Shown: one piece after another, positions 40,865 to 49,970 of the stretch
Layout of the letters: every line of letters begins with the position of its first letter
Position numbering within the stretch: position 1 is the first letter of the stretch
From: CAVQHY01 sp963712465
GTDB lineage: Bacteria > Actinomycetota > Thermoleophilia > Gaiellales > Gaiellaceae
Length of the DNA stretch: 64,000 nt
Reading direction: 5' to 3'
Assembly: GCA_963712465.1 (NCBI GenBank)
Contig: CAVQHY010000008.1
Location: forward strand, 620,001-684,000
Notes under the pieces: model-generated
Databases searched by the model: none
Told to the model about the DNA's origin: nothing
The model's input: the letters and a program-made list of their open reading frames with translations, nothing else
Translations under genes and position numbers: made by a program

Positions 40865-42184
40865 TCACGACCCCCGGTCGAAGCGCGCCGGGGCGAAGGG
40901 CTCGATCTCGGACACGACGACGCCGTCGATCACGAGCCGCGAGACCGCGTCGCCGGTCGCCGGCGCGAGCGTGATGCCCATCCGCCCATGTCCGGTCGCG
41001 ACCACGAGCCCCGGCCGGTCGGGCGCGGGGCCGATGATCGGTAGGCCGTCGGCGGGATACGGCCGCAGGCCGGACCACTCGAGCTCGACCTCCGTCGGCC
41101 GCCAGTCGCGCAGATAGGGAAGCGACGCCCTCACCATCTCCGCGATGCGCCCGCGGCGCAACGACGTGTCCATTCCGGTCAGGTCGAAGATCCCCGCGAT
41201 CCGCAGCGTGTTGCCGAAGGTGCTCGTGCCGACCTTGCCTTCAGCCAGGTACAGGGCGTGATGCGGCAGCGTTCCCTCCCCGCGGGCGGTAATCGAGTAA
41301 CCCTTGGCCGCCTCCATCCGCGTGCCGACCCCGAGCGCGGAGAGGAGCTCGGAGGACCAGACCCCCGCAGCAACCACGACCGCGTCGGCAGCGAGCTCCT
41401 CGTCGGGCGTACGAACGCGCCAGACCGGAGCCCGAGCCGCCGGCCGGAGCTCCACCACCGCAGCGTGCTCCCGCACCTCGACGCCACGCCTGCGCAGGTG
41501 GTCGGTCAGACCGCTGGTAAGCGACTCGGGACGCACGTAGCGCTCCTTTGGCACGTGGAGACCTCCGACAACCGCCTCGCCGAGGGCCGGCTCGAGCTCG
41601 CGCGCCCTCCGTGCCGAGAGACGCTCGATCGGATGCGGGTACCCGGCCGCTCGCGCCTCGTCGAGCATTGCCGCGTACTCGGCGAGCCCATGCTCGCTGG
41701 TCGCGGCCACGACCATCCCATCCGCGCCCTGCTCGAGCTCGACGCCGGCCGCACGGAGCGCGTCGTAGCGCTCGAAGCAGTCGATCCCGAGTGCGAGCGT
41801 GTCCGCCAGACCCCGGCGATAGCGCTCGGGCTGGCACGCGCGCCAGAACCCCCAGGACCAGCGCAGGAACGCAGGCCCGAAGAACGGCCTGATCGACACC
41901 GGGCTCGTGCCCGGCCGCAGCATCCCGCGCAGAGCCGTGCCCATCACCCCCGGCGCCGGGAGCGGCGCCGAGAGCACAGGGCAGAGCCAGCCCGTGTTTC
42001 CCCGGGAGGCTCCGAGCCCGACCCGATCGCGCTCGAGCACGACGACGTCGGCCCCATCGCGGTCGAGCGAGTACGCGCACGAGAGCCCGATCGCGCCCCC
42101 GCCGACGACGACGACTCTGATCCCGCCCCTGACCCCACCCCTGATCGCGCGCCGCATCCCGCGCGACTCTACCGCGGGGCGCAT
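40865..42184 (-). CDS. FAD-dependent oxidoreductase, DadA / glycine oxidase-like
   Basis: A 439-residue flavoprotein that oxidises an amino acid or N-methyl amino acid. The N-terminal dinucleotide fold is RVVVVGGGAIGLSCAYSLDRDGADVVVLERD, followed by SRGNTGWLCPVLSAP typical of DadA (D-amino-acid dehydrogenase). The C-terminal FAD block is WSGLRPYPADGLPIIGPAPDRPGLVVATGHGRMGITLAPATG. ATG 42184 is chosen because GGAGGT lies 9 nt upstream. An IRGGVRGGIR repeat just before the fold gives a second possible ATG at 42157. It is divergent from the glutamate-synthase-like cluster, with a 145-bp gap, and may supply or consume its amino-acid substrate. Confidence 0.85.
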   Translation of the reverse strand: MRPAVESRGMRRAIRGGVRGGIRVVVVGGGAIGLSCAYSLDRDGADVVVLERDRVGLGASRGNTGWLCPVLSAPLPAPGVMGTALRGMLRPGTSPVSIRPFFGPAFLRWSWGFWRACQPERYRRGLADTLALGIDCFERYDALRAAGVELEQGADGMVVAATSEHGLAEYAAMLDEARAAGYPHPIERLSARRARELEPALGEAVVGGLHVPKERYVRPESLTSGLTDHLRRRGVEVREHAAVVELRPAARAPVWRVRTPDEELAADAVVVAAGVWSSELLSALGVGTRMEAAKGYSITARGEGTLPHHALYLAEGKVGTSTFGNTLRIAGIFDLTGMDTSLRRGRIAEMVRASLPYLRDWRPTEVELEWSGLRPYPADGLPIIGPAPDRPGLVVATGHGRMGITLAPATGDAVSRLVIDGVVVSEIEPFAPARFDRGS

Positions 42185-42329
42185 GTGTGAGATACCTCCA
42201 CACCACCGCCTGGCTCCGTGTCCACCCCTGTCGGACTTGCAAACCCGCATCGCTAGAGGGTGTCGCGCGCCCGATCGCTCGGCTAGCCTTGGGCTGAAGG
42301 GGTGTAGCCACCGGACACGAGGACGGGCC

Positions 42330-43242
42330 ATGTGCGGAATCGCGGGAATCCTCTACAAGGCGAACGGCGTCGAGCACGACCTCGGCGGCGACCTGATCAC
42401 CATGCTCGACGGCTGCCAGCACCGCGGGCCGGACTCGACGGGGTTCGCCCTGTACCACGAGCCGACGAGCGACGGGAATCTGCGCCTGCGCTTCTTCGTC
42501 GGCGAGGGTGAGGCCGCGGCCGCGACGATCGGGCAGATCCGCGCCAAGCTCGCCGAGCTCGGCGCGACGATCCTCGACGAGGAGTCGGTCGGAACGACCC
42601 ATCGCCTGAGCGTCCATTTCGACGGCGATCTCCAATCCTTCGCCTATGCGATGGAGCACGTCGCGAAGGTGGTCTCGATCGGCGAGAGCCTCGACATCAT
42701 CAAGGACGTCGGCGGCGCCCACGACGTCGACGACACGTACGCGATCGACGGCTTCGACGGTACGCACGGGATCGGCCACGTGCGCCTGGCAACGGAGTCG
42801 GACGTCACCCCGGACGCGTCCCACCCCTTCTGGGCGACCGGCTTCGCCGACGTGGCGATCGTCCACAACGGGCAGATCACGAACTACTGGAAGATGCGAC
42901 GCCGGCTCGAGAAGCGCGGCTTCGAGTTCGGCACCGACAACGACTCCGAGCTGATCGCCGTGTACCTGGCCGACAAGCTCGCGCAGGGGATCCCGCTCGC
43001 CGACGCGCTCGAGTCCTCGATCGCGCGATCTCGACGGCACGTTCTCCTTCCTGGTCTCGACGAAGGACGAGATCGGCTACGCGAAGGACCGGCTCGCGGC
43101 GAAGCCGATGGTCATGTACGAGGACGACGAGCTCGTCGCGATCGCGTCCGAAGAGGTCTCGCTGAACAGGCTCTTCCCGGGGAGGCCGCTACGCACGACG
43201 GAGCCGCCGCCGGGCACGTACCGGACCTGGAGACGATCCTGA
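42330..43242 (+). pseudogene. class II glutamine amidotransferase, glutamate-synthase type (GlxB/MgsA-like), frameshifted
   Basis: From the ATG at 42330 the protein starts MCGIAGILYKANGVEHDLGG with the nucleophilic Cys2, then CQHRGPDSTGFALYHEP, HVRLATESDVTPDASHPFW, FADVAIVHNGQITNYWKMRRR and GTDNDSELIAVYL, a GltB-type ammonia-releasing domain. At about 43021-43030 the frame breaks within a GCGCG run. The expected continuation DLDGTFSFLVSTKDEIGYAKDRLAAKPMVMYEDDELVAIASEE lies in another frame and ends with TGA at 43240-43242. Two bases appear to be missing. Restored, the protein would be about 304 residues, a normal GlxB length. It may be a sequencing slip rather than true inactivation. Confidence 0.82.
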
Positions 43243-43265
43243 GCACGGTCGAGACCTCCCGAGCC

Positions 43266-43883
43266 GTGATCGAGCCGACCGAGAACGGCCCGTACCGCGT
43301 CGGCAAACTCCAGCGGCTCGCCAACTCGAGAGGCGAGCCGATCGAGCTCGAGGAGACGGTGTGGCTGTGCCGGTGCGGCGGCTCGCAGAACAAGCCGTTC
43401 TGCGACGGGACACATCGTAAGAACGGCTTCACCGGCGACAGGCTGACTGATGGCGGCGACGACCGGAGAGCCAGCTACCCAGGCGCGGAGATCACGATCC
43501 ACGACAACCGCGGCATCTGCTCGCATGCCGGCGAGTGCACCGACGGCCTGCGCGCAGCGTTCGACGGCAAGCGCACACCGTGGATCGACCCGCACGCCGC
43601 CCCCGCGGCCGCGATCGCCGAGGTCGTCAGGCGCTGCCCCTCCGGCGCGCTCAGCTACTCGCTCGACGGAGTCGAGTGGCGCGGCGAGGACGGTGAGGCG
43701 TCGATCGTCGTCTCACACAACGGCCCGTACCTGGTAACGGGCACCGTCGAGCTCCAGGGCGCGAGCTTCGGCGACGGCGCCTCGACGACGCGCTTCGCGC
43801 TCTGCCGGTGCGGCGGCTCGAAGAACAAGCCGTTCTGCGACGGCACGCACTGGTCGAACGGCTTCGTCGACGAGAGGAACTAG
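43266..43883 (+). CDS. CDGSH iron-sulfur protein with central 4Fe-4S mono-cluster domain
   Basis: A 205-residue redox protein with three metal sites. The first CDGSH-type motif is CRCGGSQNKPFCDGTH (C35, C37, C46, H50). A central divergent 4Fe-4S module has RGICSHAGECTDGL (C85, C91) and CPSGAL (C124). The second CDGSH-type motif is CRCGGSKNKPFCDGTH (C180, C182, C191, H195). These ligands bind 2Fe-2S clusters through three Cys and one His. The GTG at 43266 follows 23 bp after the amidotransferase stop. The same frame is open upstream only because of the frameshift. Its place inside the synthase cluster suggests an electron-transfer role for that system. Confidence 0.87.
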   Translation: MIEPTENGPYRVGKLQRLANSRGEPIELEETVWLCRCGGSQNKPFCDGTHRKNGFTGDRLTDGGDDRRASYPGAEITIHDNRGICSHAGECTDGLRAAFDGKRTPWIDPHAAPAAAIAEVVRRCPSGALSYSLDGVEWRGEDGEASIVVSHNGPYLVTGTVELQGASFGDGASTTRFALCRCGGSKNKPFCDGTHWSNGFVDERN

Positions 43884-43930
43884 TGCTTCGTCCCGGGGGT
43901 CCCTTGATGAACCTGGCGCGCGAAAAGCAA

Positions 43931-43996
43931 GCCGGGCAAGGACGCAGGGAGCCCCGATATCTGGACATATCGGGGCGACTGAGGACGCAGCCCGGC
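43931..43996 (+). ncRNA. symmetric stem-loop in the leader of the synthase gene
   Basis: GCCGGGC (43931-43937) pairs with GCCCGGC (43990-43996), and CCCCGATAT (43952-43960) with ATATCGGGG (43967-43975) around a CTGGAC loop. Between the stems lie two strands of exactly 14 nt each, both containing AGGACGCA. The structure ends 57 nt before the GTG of the synthase fusion. I could not match it to a known riboswitch. It may be a ligand-binding or protein-binding leader, or a novel repeat. Confidence 0.45.
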
Positions 43997-44053
43997 GCCG
44001 CTTTGCAGCTGGCCAGGGCGCGAGTGACTTCCGGGAGGGAGCACTAGGCTTCG

Positions 44054-46003
44054 GTGGCGACAATCGACCTCTCTCAGGCCTCGGTCACCGACGCGAACCG
44101 GCTCCTGCTCGAGTACGGGGAGGCAGACGAGGACGTCGAGGTGGTCAACCCGGACGCCCGCCACCACATCGGTGTCGGCCTGACGAGCCCGATCACGGTC
44201 AGGGTGCGGGGGTCGGCAGGGTACTTCTGCGCCGGGCTCACCGACGGGCCGCGCTTCGAGGTCGACGGCAACGTCGGCTGGGGCCTCGCCGACAACATGC
44301 TCGGCGGCTCGGTCGTGGTCCGGGGCAACGCGGGGGCAATCGCGGGCGTAGCGATCCGCGGGCCGGACGTGGTCGTGCACGGCAACATCGGCTCCCGGGC
44401 CGGTCAGGTGATGAAGGAGGGCACGCTCTGCTGCGCCGGCAGCGCCAGCTTCATGGCCGGGTACATGATGTACGGCGGGCGGCTCGTGATCTGCGGCGAC
44501 TCGGGCGAGCAGGTCGGGCAGGACATCCATGGCGGCACGATCTACATCGGCGGCAAGGTCGTGTCGCTCGGAAACGACGCGATGCAGGCCGACCTCGAGC
44601 CGGACGAGGCCGACGACGTCCTCGCCTTCCTCGATCGCTACGAGATTCCGTTCTCCGGCACCCTGAAGAAGGTCGTCAACGCGGGCAAGAACCTCCACTA
44701 CCCCCGGACGGAGCCGCGCGTGCGCGTCATTCCCTTCTTCGTCGGGGCCGAGCGGACCGACTACTGGAACGACAAGGTGCAGGAGGACATCGCGGTCAAG
44801 GCGCAGATCGGCCGCTACAGGATTCGCGGCTACGGCGCCGGACGGCCGCTCCCGCACATCTCCGACATCGCTTTCCGGCGAGACCTCGCCGAGATCGACC
44901 CCGACCCGGACGTCGTGTCGAAGGTCGCGCTCGCAACCTCCCTCGGCGGCCGCTTCGGCGCGAAGCCGATCGACCTGTCGATGCCCGTGATGATCGCGCC
45001 GATGAGCTACGGCGCCCTGTCCAAGTCGACGAAGGTCGCGCTCGCGAAGGCGTCGGCGCTCTCCGACATCTGCGACAACACGGGCGAGGGCGGCCTCATC
45101 CCCGAAGTGCGCGCGGCTGCAAAGCGAGTGGTCGCCCAGTGCCTCGGCGGGCGCCTCGGCTGGTCGGTGCACGCCATGCGCGCGGCCGACGGCATCGAGA
45201 TCTACATCTCGCAGGGCGCCAAGCCCGGCCTCGGTGGCCAGCTGATGGCGAAGAAGGTGACCGAGGACATCGCGCGGCTGCGCGGGATCCCCGCCGGGAT
45301 CGACCTGCGCTCTCCCTCGCGCCACCCCGACGTGCTCGGAGCCGACGACCTCGTGATCAAGGTCGAAGAGTTCCGCGAGGCGACCGGCTGGGAGAAGCCG
45401 GTCTCGGTCAAGCTCGGCGCGGGTCGGGTCCGCGACGACATCAAGATCGCCTACAAGGACGGCTTCGACTACGTCTGCCTCGACGGCCTCCAGGGCTCGA
45501 CGGGCGCCGCCGGCAACGAGGTGCTCGAGTACGTCGGCATCCCGACCCTGTCGGCGATCATGGAGGGCCTCGACGCCCTCGACGAGATCGGCGCGACGGG
45601 CATGCCGGTCGTCCTCATGGGCGGCGTCAAGGACGGGATCGACGCCGCCAAGGCGATCGCGCTCGGCGCGCACGCGGTCGCCGTCGCCACGAGCGCGATC
45701 ATCGCGGGCGGCTGCATCGCCTGCCTCCAGTGCGCCGTCGGCCAGTGCGTCGTCGGCATCGCGACGCAGGATCCGGTCTTCGAGGCGCGCTACGACATCG
45801 ACGTCGAGTCGTGGAACATCCATCGGTACCTCGAGGCGCTCCGCTGGCAGCTCGCCACCGTCGTCGACGCGCATGGGTACGCGAGCGTCTACGAGCTCTC
45901 GCGTGACGACCTCGTCGCGCTCACGCCCGAGGCGGCGGCGATCACGCGTCTTCCCTACGAGCCCGACCTTGCCGCGCGGCCGACCACCCTCGCTCACGCG
46001 TGA
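44054..46003 (+). CDS. glutamate synthase-like fusion: GXGXG domain + FMN/Fe-S synthase domain (GlxC-GlxD / MgsB-MgsC-like)
   Basis: The 649-residue protein joins two parts that are separate genes in rhizobial glxCD and N-methylglutamate synthase (mgsBC) operons. Residues about 1-215 form a GXGXG beta-helix (DGNVGWGLADNMLGGSVVVRGNAG, HGNIGSRAGQVMKEG, YIGGKVVSLG). Residues about 260-630 form the FMN-binding synthase barrel (MPVMIAPMSYGALSKSTKVAL, NTGEGG, QGAKPGLGGQL, DGLQGSTGAAG, VVLMGGVKDGIDAAKAIALGAHAVAVATSA). The Fe-S ligands are in CIACLQCAVGQC. It would transfer ammonia from the amidotransferase onto a 2-oxo acid. The GTG at 44054 has GGGAGGGAG upstream. The stop overlaps the next GTG. 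Confidence 0.87.
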   Translation: MATIDLSQASVTDANRLLLEYGEADEDVEVVNPDARHHIGVGLTSPITVRVRGSAGYFCAGLTDGPRFEVDGNVGWGLADNMLGGSVVVRGNAGAIAGVAIRGPDVVVHGNIGSRAGQVMKEGTLCCAGSASFMAGYMMYGGRLVICGDSGEQVGQDIHGGTIYIGGKVVSLGNDAMQADLEPDEADDVLAFLDRYEIPFSGTLKKVVNAGKNLHYPRTEPRVRVIPFFVGAERTDYWNDKVQEDIAVKAQIGRYRIRGYGAGRPLPHISDIAFRRDLAEIDPDPDVVSKVALATSLGGRFGAKPIDLSMPVMIAPMSYGALSKSTKVALAKASALSDICDNTGEGGLIPEVRAAAKRVVAQCLGGRLGWSVHAMRAADGIEIYISQGAKPGLGGQLMAKKVTEDIARLRGIPAGIDLRSPSRHPDVLGADDLVIKVEEFREATGWEKPVSVKLGAGRVRDDIKIAYKDGFDYVCLDGLQGSTGAAGNEVLEYVGIPTLSAIMEGLDALDEIGATGMPVVLMGGVKDGIDAAKAIALGAHAVAVATSAIIAGGCIACLQCAVGQCVVGIATQDPVFEARYDIDVESWNIHRYLEALRWQLATVVDAHGYASVYELSRDDLVALTPEAAAITRLPYEPDLAARPTTLAHA

Positions 46004-48552
46004 CCACCAACGGGTTCAGCTCCCCACCCGAGCCGGACGTCTACGGCGCCGACCGCGTCGCAACCCCTCCCGTGCCGGAGGAGCTCGCGCCGCGCGACGA
46101 CGTCAACGACATCCACTACGTCCCTGCGCCGTGCCAGGTCGCATGCCCGATCGGGACGGACGCTCCCTCCTACATCGCCTACATCTGGGAGGGCAAGCTC
46201 GAGGAGGCCTTCGAGGCGATCACGGCGACGAACCCGTTCAGCTCGGTCTGCGGCCGCGTCTGCGACGCGCCGTGCGAGCCCGCGTGCCGCCGCGCCGACT
46301 CCGACGGTCCGCTCGCGATCCGCAACCTGAAGCGCTACGTGATGGATCAGCTCGGCGCCACGTACCGGCCGGCCGCCGTCCCGGTCACGATGACCGAGAC
46401 GGTCGGCATCGTCGGCGGGGGGCCGGCGGGTCTGACGGCGGCGCAGGACCTCGCGGAGGCCGGCTACGCCGTCCACGTCTACGAGCTGACGGACATGCTC
46501 GGCGGCTACATGACCTGGGGCATCCCCGCGTTTCGCTGCCCGCCCGAGGTCTTCCGCGAGGACATCGACCGGATGCTCGCCCGCTGCCCTGGCATCACCG
46601 TGCACCTGAACACCGCCATCGGCCGCGACGTCACGCTCGACGAGCTGAAGGAACGCCATGACGCGGTCCTGCTCACGATCGGCGCGTGGTGGGGCAAGGG
46701 CATGGCGCTCGAGCACGCCGACGACGAGCGGGTCGTCGACGGCGTCACATTCCTGCGGCGGATCAACGCCGGCGAGCGGCCCGAGCTGCCCGCCCGGGTC
46801 GTGGTCGTCGGCGCCGGGGACGTCGCCATGGACGCCTGCCGCGCGGCCAGGAGGCTGCCCGGATGCGAGCACGTCCAGGTGCTCTACCGCCGCGGCCCTG
46901 ACGAGATCCCCGCCCGGAAGGACGAGCTCGAGGGCGCGATCGCCGAGGAGATCGAGTTCCTCTACAACGTCCTCCCCGTCGGCGTCGCCACCCGCAACGG
47001 TCACCTCGCCCTCACGTGTATTCGCACGGAGCTCGGCGAGCCCGGCGAGGACGGCCGCCGCCGACCCGTGAACGTACCCGGCTCGGAGCACGAATACGAG
47101 ACCGGGCTCGTCATCCTCGCGACCGGCCAGCGAACTGAGTCCGACCACCTGGCCGAGCGCGGGCTGATGGCCGGCGACAAGGTCGGCACGGACTGGGACT
47201 CGATGCGCACGGCCGACCCGGCGGTCTTTGCGGCGGGCGACGGCGCGTTCGGGCCGTCGACGATCGTTACCGCGATGTACCACGGTCATCGCGCCGCCTA
47301 CTACGTCAAGGCGTTTCTGGAGGGCATCGAGAGCCCGCTGCAATATCGAACGCCGTTCAAGACGCGCCGCGTCCCGGTCGCTCAGGACGCCCAGTGGGAG
47401 GAGTTCGCGCGCGAGCACCAGGACTTCCACGGCCTCGGCGCCAACCCGATCGCGTTTCCCGAGATCGAGTCGACGTACGACGCCGAATCGGCCCGGCGCG
47501 AGGCCGCGCGCTGCTACCGCTGCGACGCCGAGACGGGCTCGTCCGACTACAACGTCCGCACGCGCGAGGACATCTTCGTCATGGCCCGGACGAAGCCGGG
47601 GGACGCCCGCAAGCAGCGCGCCCTGTTCTCGCGACGCTTGACGGTCTCGAACCAGGCGCATTTCCAACCGGAGACGCCGACCCTCGACGACATCGTGTTC
47701 CTCCCTGCGAATCTCTCGCGGCTCGTGATCGACCCGTACCGCGACGCGTGCCGGATCGCGACCGAGCTCGGGCCGCTCGAGCTCGGTGCGCCCTTTCTTG
47801 TGACCGGGTTCGACAAGGCCGGCGAGGAGATCCGCCACGCTGTCGCCCACGGCGTCCGGGCCCACCGGCTCGCGTACATCGGCCGCCGCCCCGTCGGCGA
47901 CGGCGTGACCTGGCTCCAGCTCCTCGCGACCGGCGACGAGCCCGACCCGCAGGCCGCCGCTGTCGTCGCGACATCGCTCGCCGCACCCGAGCGGCGGCGT
48001 TCCGGCCAGCTCGCCGGCCTCGCGGCCTCTGCGCGCGAGCTGCCCGAGGCGATCCCGTTCGCGCTCGACCACGAGCTCGACCTGCTCGTCCTCGAGGCGA
48101 GCCCGCCGATCGGCGACTCCTGGCCGGAGCTCGCGGGCGCGCCAGATCTCACGGTCATGCGCGAGGCGATCCGGATCCTGCGCGGAATGAACCGGGAGGA
48201 GGACATCGTTCTTCTCTACTTCGGGGGAGTCCGCTCGGGAACCGATGCGGCCAAGCTGATCGGGCTCGGAGCGAACGCAGTCGTCGTCGGCATGTCGCTC
48301 GCACTCGCGCTGGGCGGGCGGATCGAACAGGGCGGCGTCGCGTTCTACGGCGACGTCGAGCAGGCGGAGCGCGACGAGCAGGCCGAGCTCTTCCTGAAGG
48401 CACTCCGCGCCGAGGCGTCGATCATGCCGCGCTGCACGGGTAAGACCGACATCCACAACCTCGAGCCGGAGGACCTGCGGGCGATCTCGGTCGCGACGGC
48501 GCAGGCGGCCGGCATCCCGCTCGCCGGCTTCAACCCGAAGCTTTCGGGGTAA
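46000..48552 (+). CDS. GltD-like oxidoreductase fused to a degenerate FMN-barrel (glutamate synthase-like) domain
   Basis: An 850-residue fusion. The N-terminal part (about 1-520) is a glutamate-synthase small-subunit-like NAD(P)H oxidoreductase: two Fe-S clusters (CQVACPIGTDAPSYIAYI and CGRVCDAPCEPACRR), an FAD fold VGIVGGGPAGLTAAQDLAEAG, an NADPH fold RVVVVGAGDVAMDACRAARRL, and ILATGQRTESD. The C-terminal part (about 530-850) looks like half of a synthase FMN barrel (LTVSNQAHFQPETPTLDDIVFLPANLSRLVIDPY, LLYFGGVRSGTDAAKLIGLGANAVVVGMSLA) but lacks the CxxCxxC cluster loop. It would feed electrons to the preceding synthase fusion. The extra domain may be structural or bind an intermediate. It overlaps both neighbours. 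Confidence 0.87.
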   Translation: MTTNGFSSPPEPDVYGADRVATPPVPEELAPRDDVNDIHYVPAPCQVACPIGTDAPSYIAYIWEGKLEEAFEAITATNPFSSVCGRVCDAPCEPACRRADSDGPLAIRNLKRYVMDQLGATYRPAAVPVTMTETVGIVGGGPAGLTAAQDLAEAGYAVHVYELTDMLGGYMTWGIPAFRCPPEVFREDIDRMLARCPGITVHLNTAIGRDVTLDELKERHDAVLLTIGAWWGKGMALEHADDERVVDGVTFLRRINAGERPELPARVVVVGAGDVAMDACRAARRLPGCEHVQVLYRRGPDEIPARKDELEGAIAEEIEFLYNVLPVGVATRNGHLALTCIRTELGEPGEDGRRRPVNVPGSEHEYETGLVILATGQRTESDHLAERGLMAGDKVGTDWDSMRTADPAVFAAGDGAFGPSTIVTAMYHGHRAAYYVKAFLEGIESPLQYRTPFKTRRVPVAQDAQWEEFAREHQDFHGLGANPIAFPEIESTYDAESARREAARCYRCDAETGSSDYNVRTREDIFVMARTKPGDARKQRALFSRRLTVSNQAHFQPETPTLDDIVFLPANLSRLVIDPYRDACRIATELGPLELGAPFLVTGFDKAGEEIRHAVAHGVRAHRLAYIGRRPVGDGVTWLQLLATGDEPDPQAAAVVATSLAAPERRRSGQLAGLAASARELPEAIPFALDHELDLLVLEASPPIGDSWPELAGAPDLTVMREAIRILRGMNREEDIVLLYFGGVRSGTDAAKLIGLGANAVVVGMSLALALGGRIEQGGVAFYGDVEQAERDEQAELFLKALRAEASIMPRCTGKTDIHNLEPEDLRAISVATAQAAGIPLAGFNPKLSG

Positions 48553-49145
48553 TGCTCCTCTACGACTCTCCGGTCTCGGGCAACTGCTACAAGGTGCGGC
48601 TCTTGTTTGCGCAGCTCGGTCTCGACTACGAACGGGTCGAGCTCGACGTCTTCGACCGCTCCGATCGCGAGCAGGTGATCGGCGACCGGAACCCGGCGCT
48701 GCGCGTGCCGACGCTCGTCCTCGACGACGGCCGCCCGCTCGCCGAGTCGAACGCGATCCTCTGGTACTTCGCCGACGGCACGTCGTACGTCCCCGACGAT
48801 CGCTACGAACGCGCCCAGGTGCTCCAGTGGCAGTTCTTCGAGCAGTACGACCACGAGCCGAACATCGCCGTCGCCCGTCACTGGCTGATGAAGAGAATCG
48901 AGATCGAGCCCGCGCAGCTCGAGGCGAAGCGAGCGGGCGGCTACCGCGCGCTCGACGCGCTGGAGAACCACCTTGCGAAGCGCGAGTTCCTCGTCGGCGA
49001 CCACTACTCGATCGCCGACATCTCGCTCTACGCCTACACGCACGTCGCGGGCGAGGGCGGCTTCGACCTGGGCCGCTACCGGTCGATCAGCGCCTGGCTC
49101 GATCGAGTCGCCGCACAACCCGGCCACGTGCGCATCGACGAGTAG
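48552..49145 (+). CDS. glutathione S-transferase family protein
   Basis: A 197-residue GST-fold protein. The thioredoxin-like N-terminal domain (MLLYDSPVSGNCYKVRLLFAQLGLDYERVELDV, with cis-Pro in LRVPTLVLDDG and ESNAIL) is followed by an all-helical C-terminal domain (FLVGDHYSIADISLYAYTHVAGEGGFDL). The Ser/Cys in SGNCYK may act on the thiol. Actinobacteria mostly lack glutathione, so the cosubstrate could be another thiol or the protein may be a stress adaptor. The ATG overlaps the upstream TAA (TAATG), making it the last gene of the synthase-like operon. Confidence 0.86.
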   Translation: MLLYDSPVSGNCYKVRLLFAQLGLDYERVELDVFDRSDREQVIGDRNPALRVPTLVLDDGRPLAESNAILWYFADGTSYVPDDRYERAQVLQWQFFEQYDHEPNIAVARHWLMKRIEIEPAQLEAKRAGGYRALDALENHLAKREFLVGDHYSIADISLYAYTHVAGEGGFDLGRYRSISAWLDRVAAQPGHVRIDE

Positions 49146-49150
49146 CTCGG

Positions 49151-49852
49151 TCAGACCGGCGGCCGGGGCAGCTGGGAGAGCTGCACGAGCGAGAACACGA
49201 GCACGGCCAGACCGACAACGATCAGCGCGTAGCGGCCGCCCCGGATCGGGAAGTGCGTGCTGATCCCGATCAGGAAGAGCACGCTTGCCAGAAACACGGT
49301 CGTCCGAACGTACTTGTCGCCCGTCGCGCCGTCCTCCGAGCCTTCGGCGAACCGCTCGGCGGCCGTGGCGTCGAGCTTTTTGGCCTCCGCGAGCCCGGGT
49401 CGCACGTACTCCTTCATGTAGGTCGGTCCCGGCGGCGCGTCGGGGTTCGTCGCAGGACTCGTCGCCAGCCAGGCGTCGAACGCGACGCGAAACTCGGGGC
49501 GGAATCGCTTCTCCGCGAGGCGCATCCCGGTCTCGTCGCGGGCCGTGTAGGCGATGAACCACGTGTTGAAGGTCTCGGCGTCGAAGTTCCTCACCTCGAT
49601 CGCGTCGCTGAGCGCCCGGTTGGCCTCCGTCCTCGCTGCAGACGCCTCGGCCAGGGCGATCGACGACTCGGTGCCCCATTTCACAGCGGAGTACCCGGAC
49701 CAGGCCGCGACGAGCGTGACGATCGAGAGGAGGATCGCCTCGACGATCGAGATGATCCGGTCACGGCGCTCGTGAGGCGGATGCGCGCCGGTGTGCTTTG
49801 CGTGCTCGGCGATCTCCTTGCCGGCCTCGCTGGCCGACAGTCCCTCTGGCAT
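49151..49852 (-). CDS. DUF4337-like membrane protein
   Basis: A 233-residue protein of unknown function. One membrane helix (AILLSIVTLVAAWSGYSAVKW, about residues 36-56) is followed by a helical soluble region (EASAARTEANRALSDAIEVRNFDAETFNTWFIAYTARDE) and two C-terminal helices (TTVFLASVLFLIGISTHFP and YALIVVGLAVLVFSLVQLSQL). The layout resembles DUF4337 proteins. The ATG at 49852 precedes MPEGLSASEAGKEIAEHAKHTG. It is convergent with the GST gene and divergent from the metalloprotease gene. Confidence 0.65.
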   Translation of the reverse strand: MPEGLSASEAGKEIAEHAKHTGAHPPHERRDRIISIVEAILLSIVTLVAAWSGYSAVKWGTESSIALAEASAARTEANRALSDAIEVRNFDAETFNTWFIAYTARDETGMRLAEKRFRPEFRVAFDAWLATSPATNPDAPPGPTYMKEYVRPGLAEAKKLDATAAERFAEGSEDGATGDKYVRTTVFLASVLFLIGISTHFPIRGGRYALIVVGLAVLVFSLVQLSQLPRPPV

Positions 49853-49970
49853 CTGGTTCCGCCCTCCCTCGGCGCTGGTGGCCCCGGATCGTAGTGGGTC
49901 GGATAGCATCGTCGCCCCCCGAGCTGCGCGCGACTTGCGGTGTCCATTCGACCAATCCGAGAGGAGCGTC

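Noticed and set aside
42120..42184. IRGGVRGGIR repeat before the FAD fold as a functional domain
   Set aside because: It is a short GC-rich tandem repeat at the start of the gene, likely slippage, with no known domain.
43931..43996. c-di-GMP-I or glutamine riboswitch
   Set aside because: GGACGCA occurs, but the hairpin between the two conserved halves of GEMM-I and the glnA RNA consensus are both missing.
43880..48456. Two very long minus-strand frames (705 and 820 codons)
   Set aside because: They are antisense to the glutamate-synthase-like genes; typical of GC-rich third-position bias.
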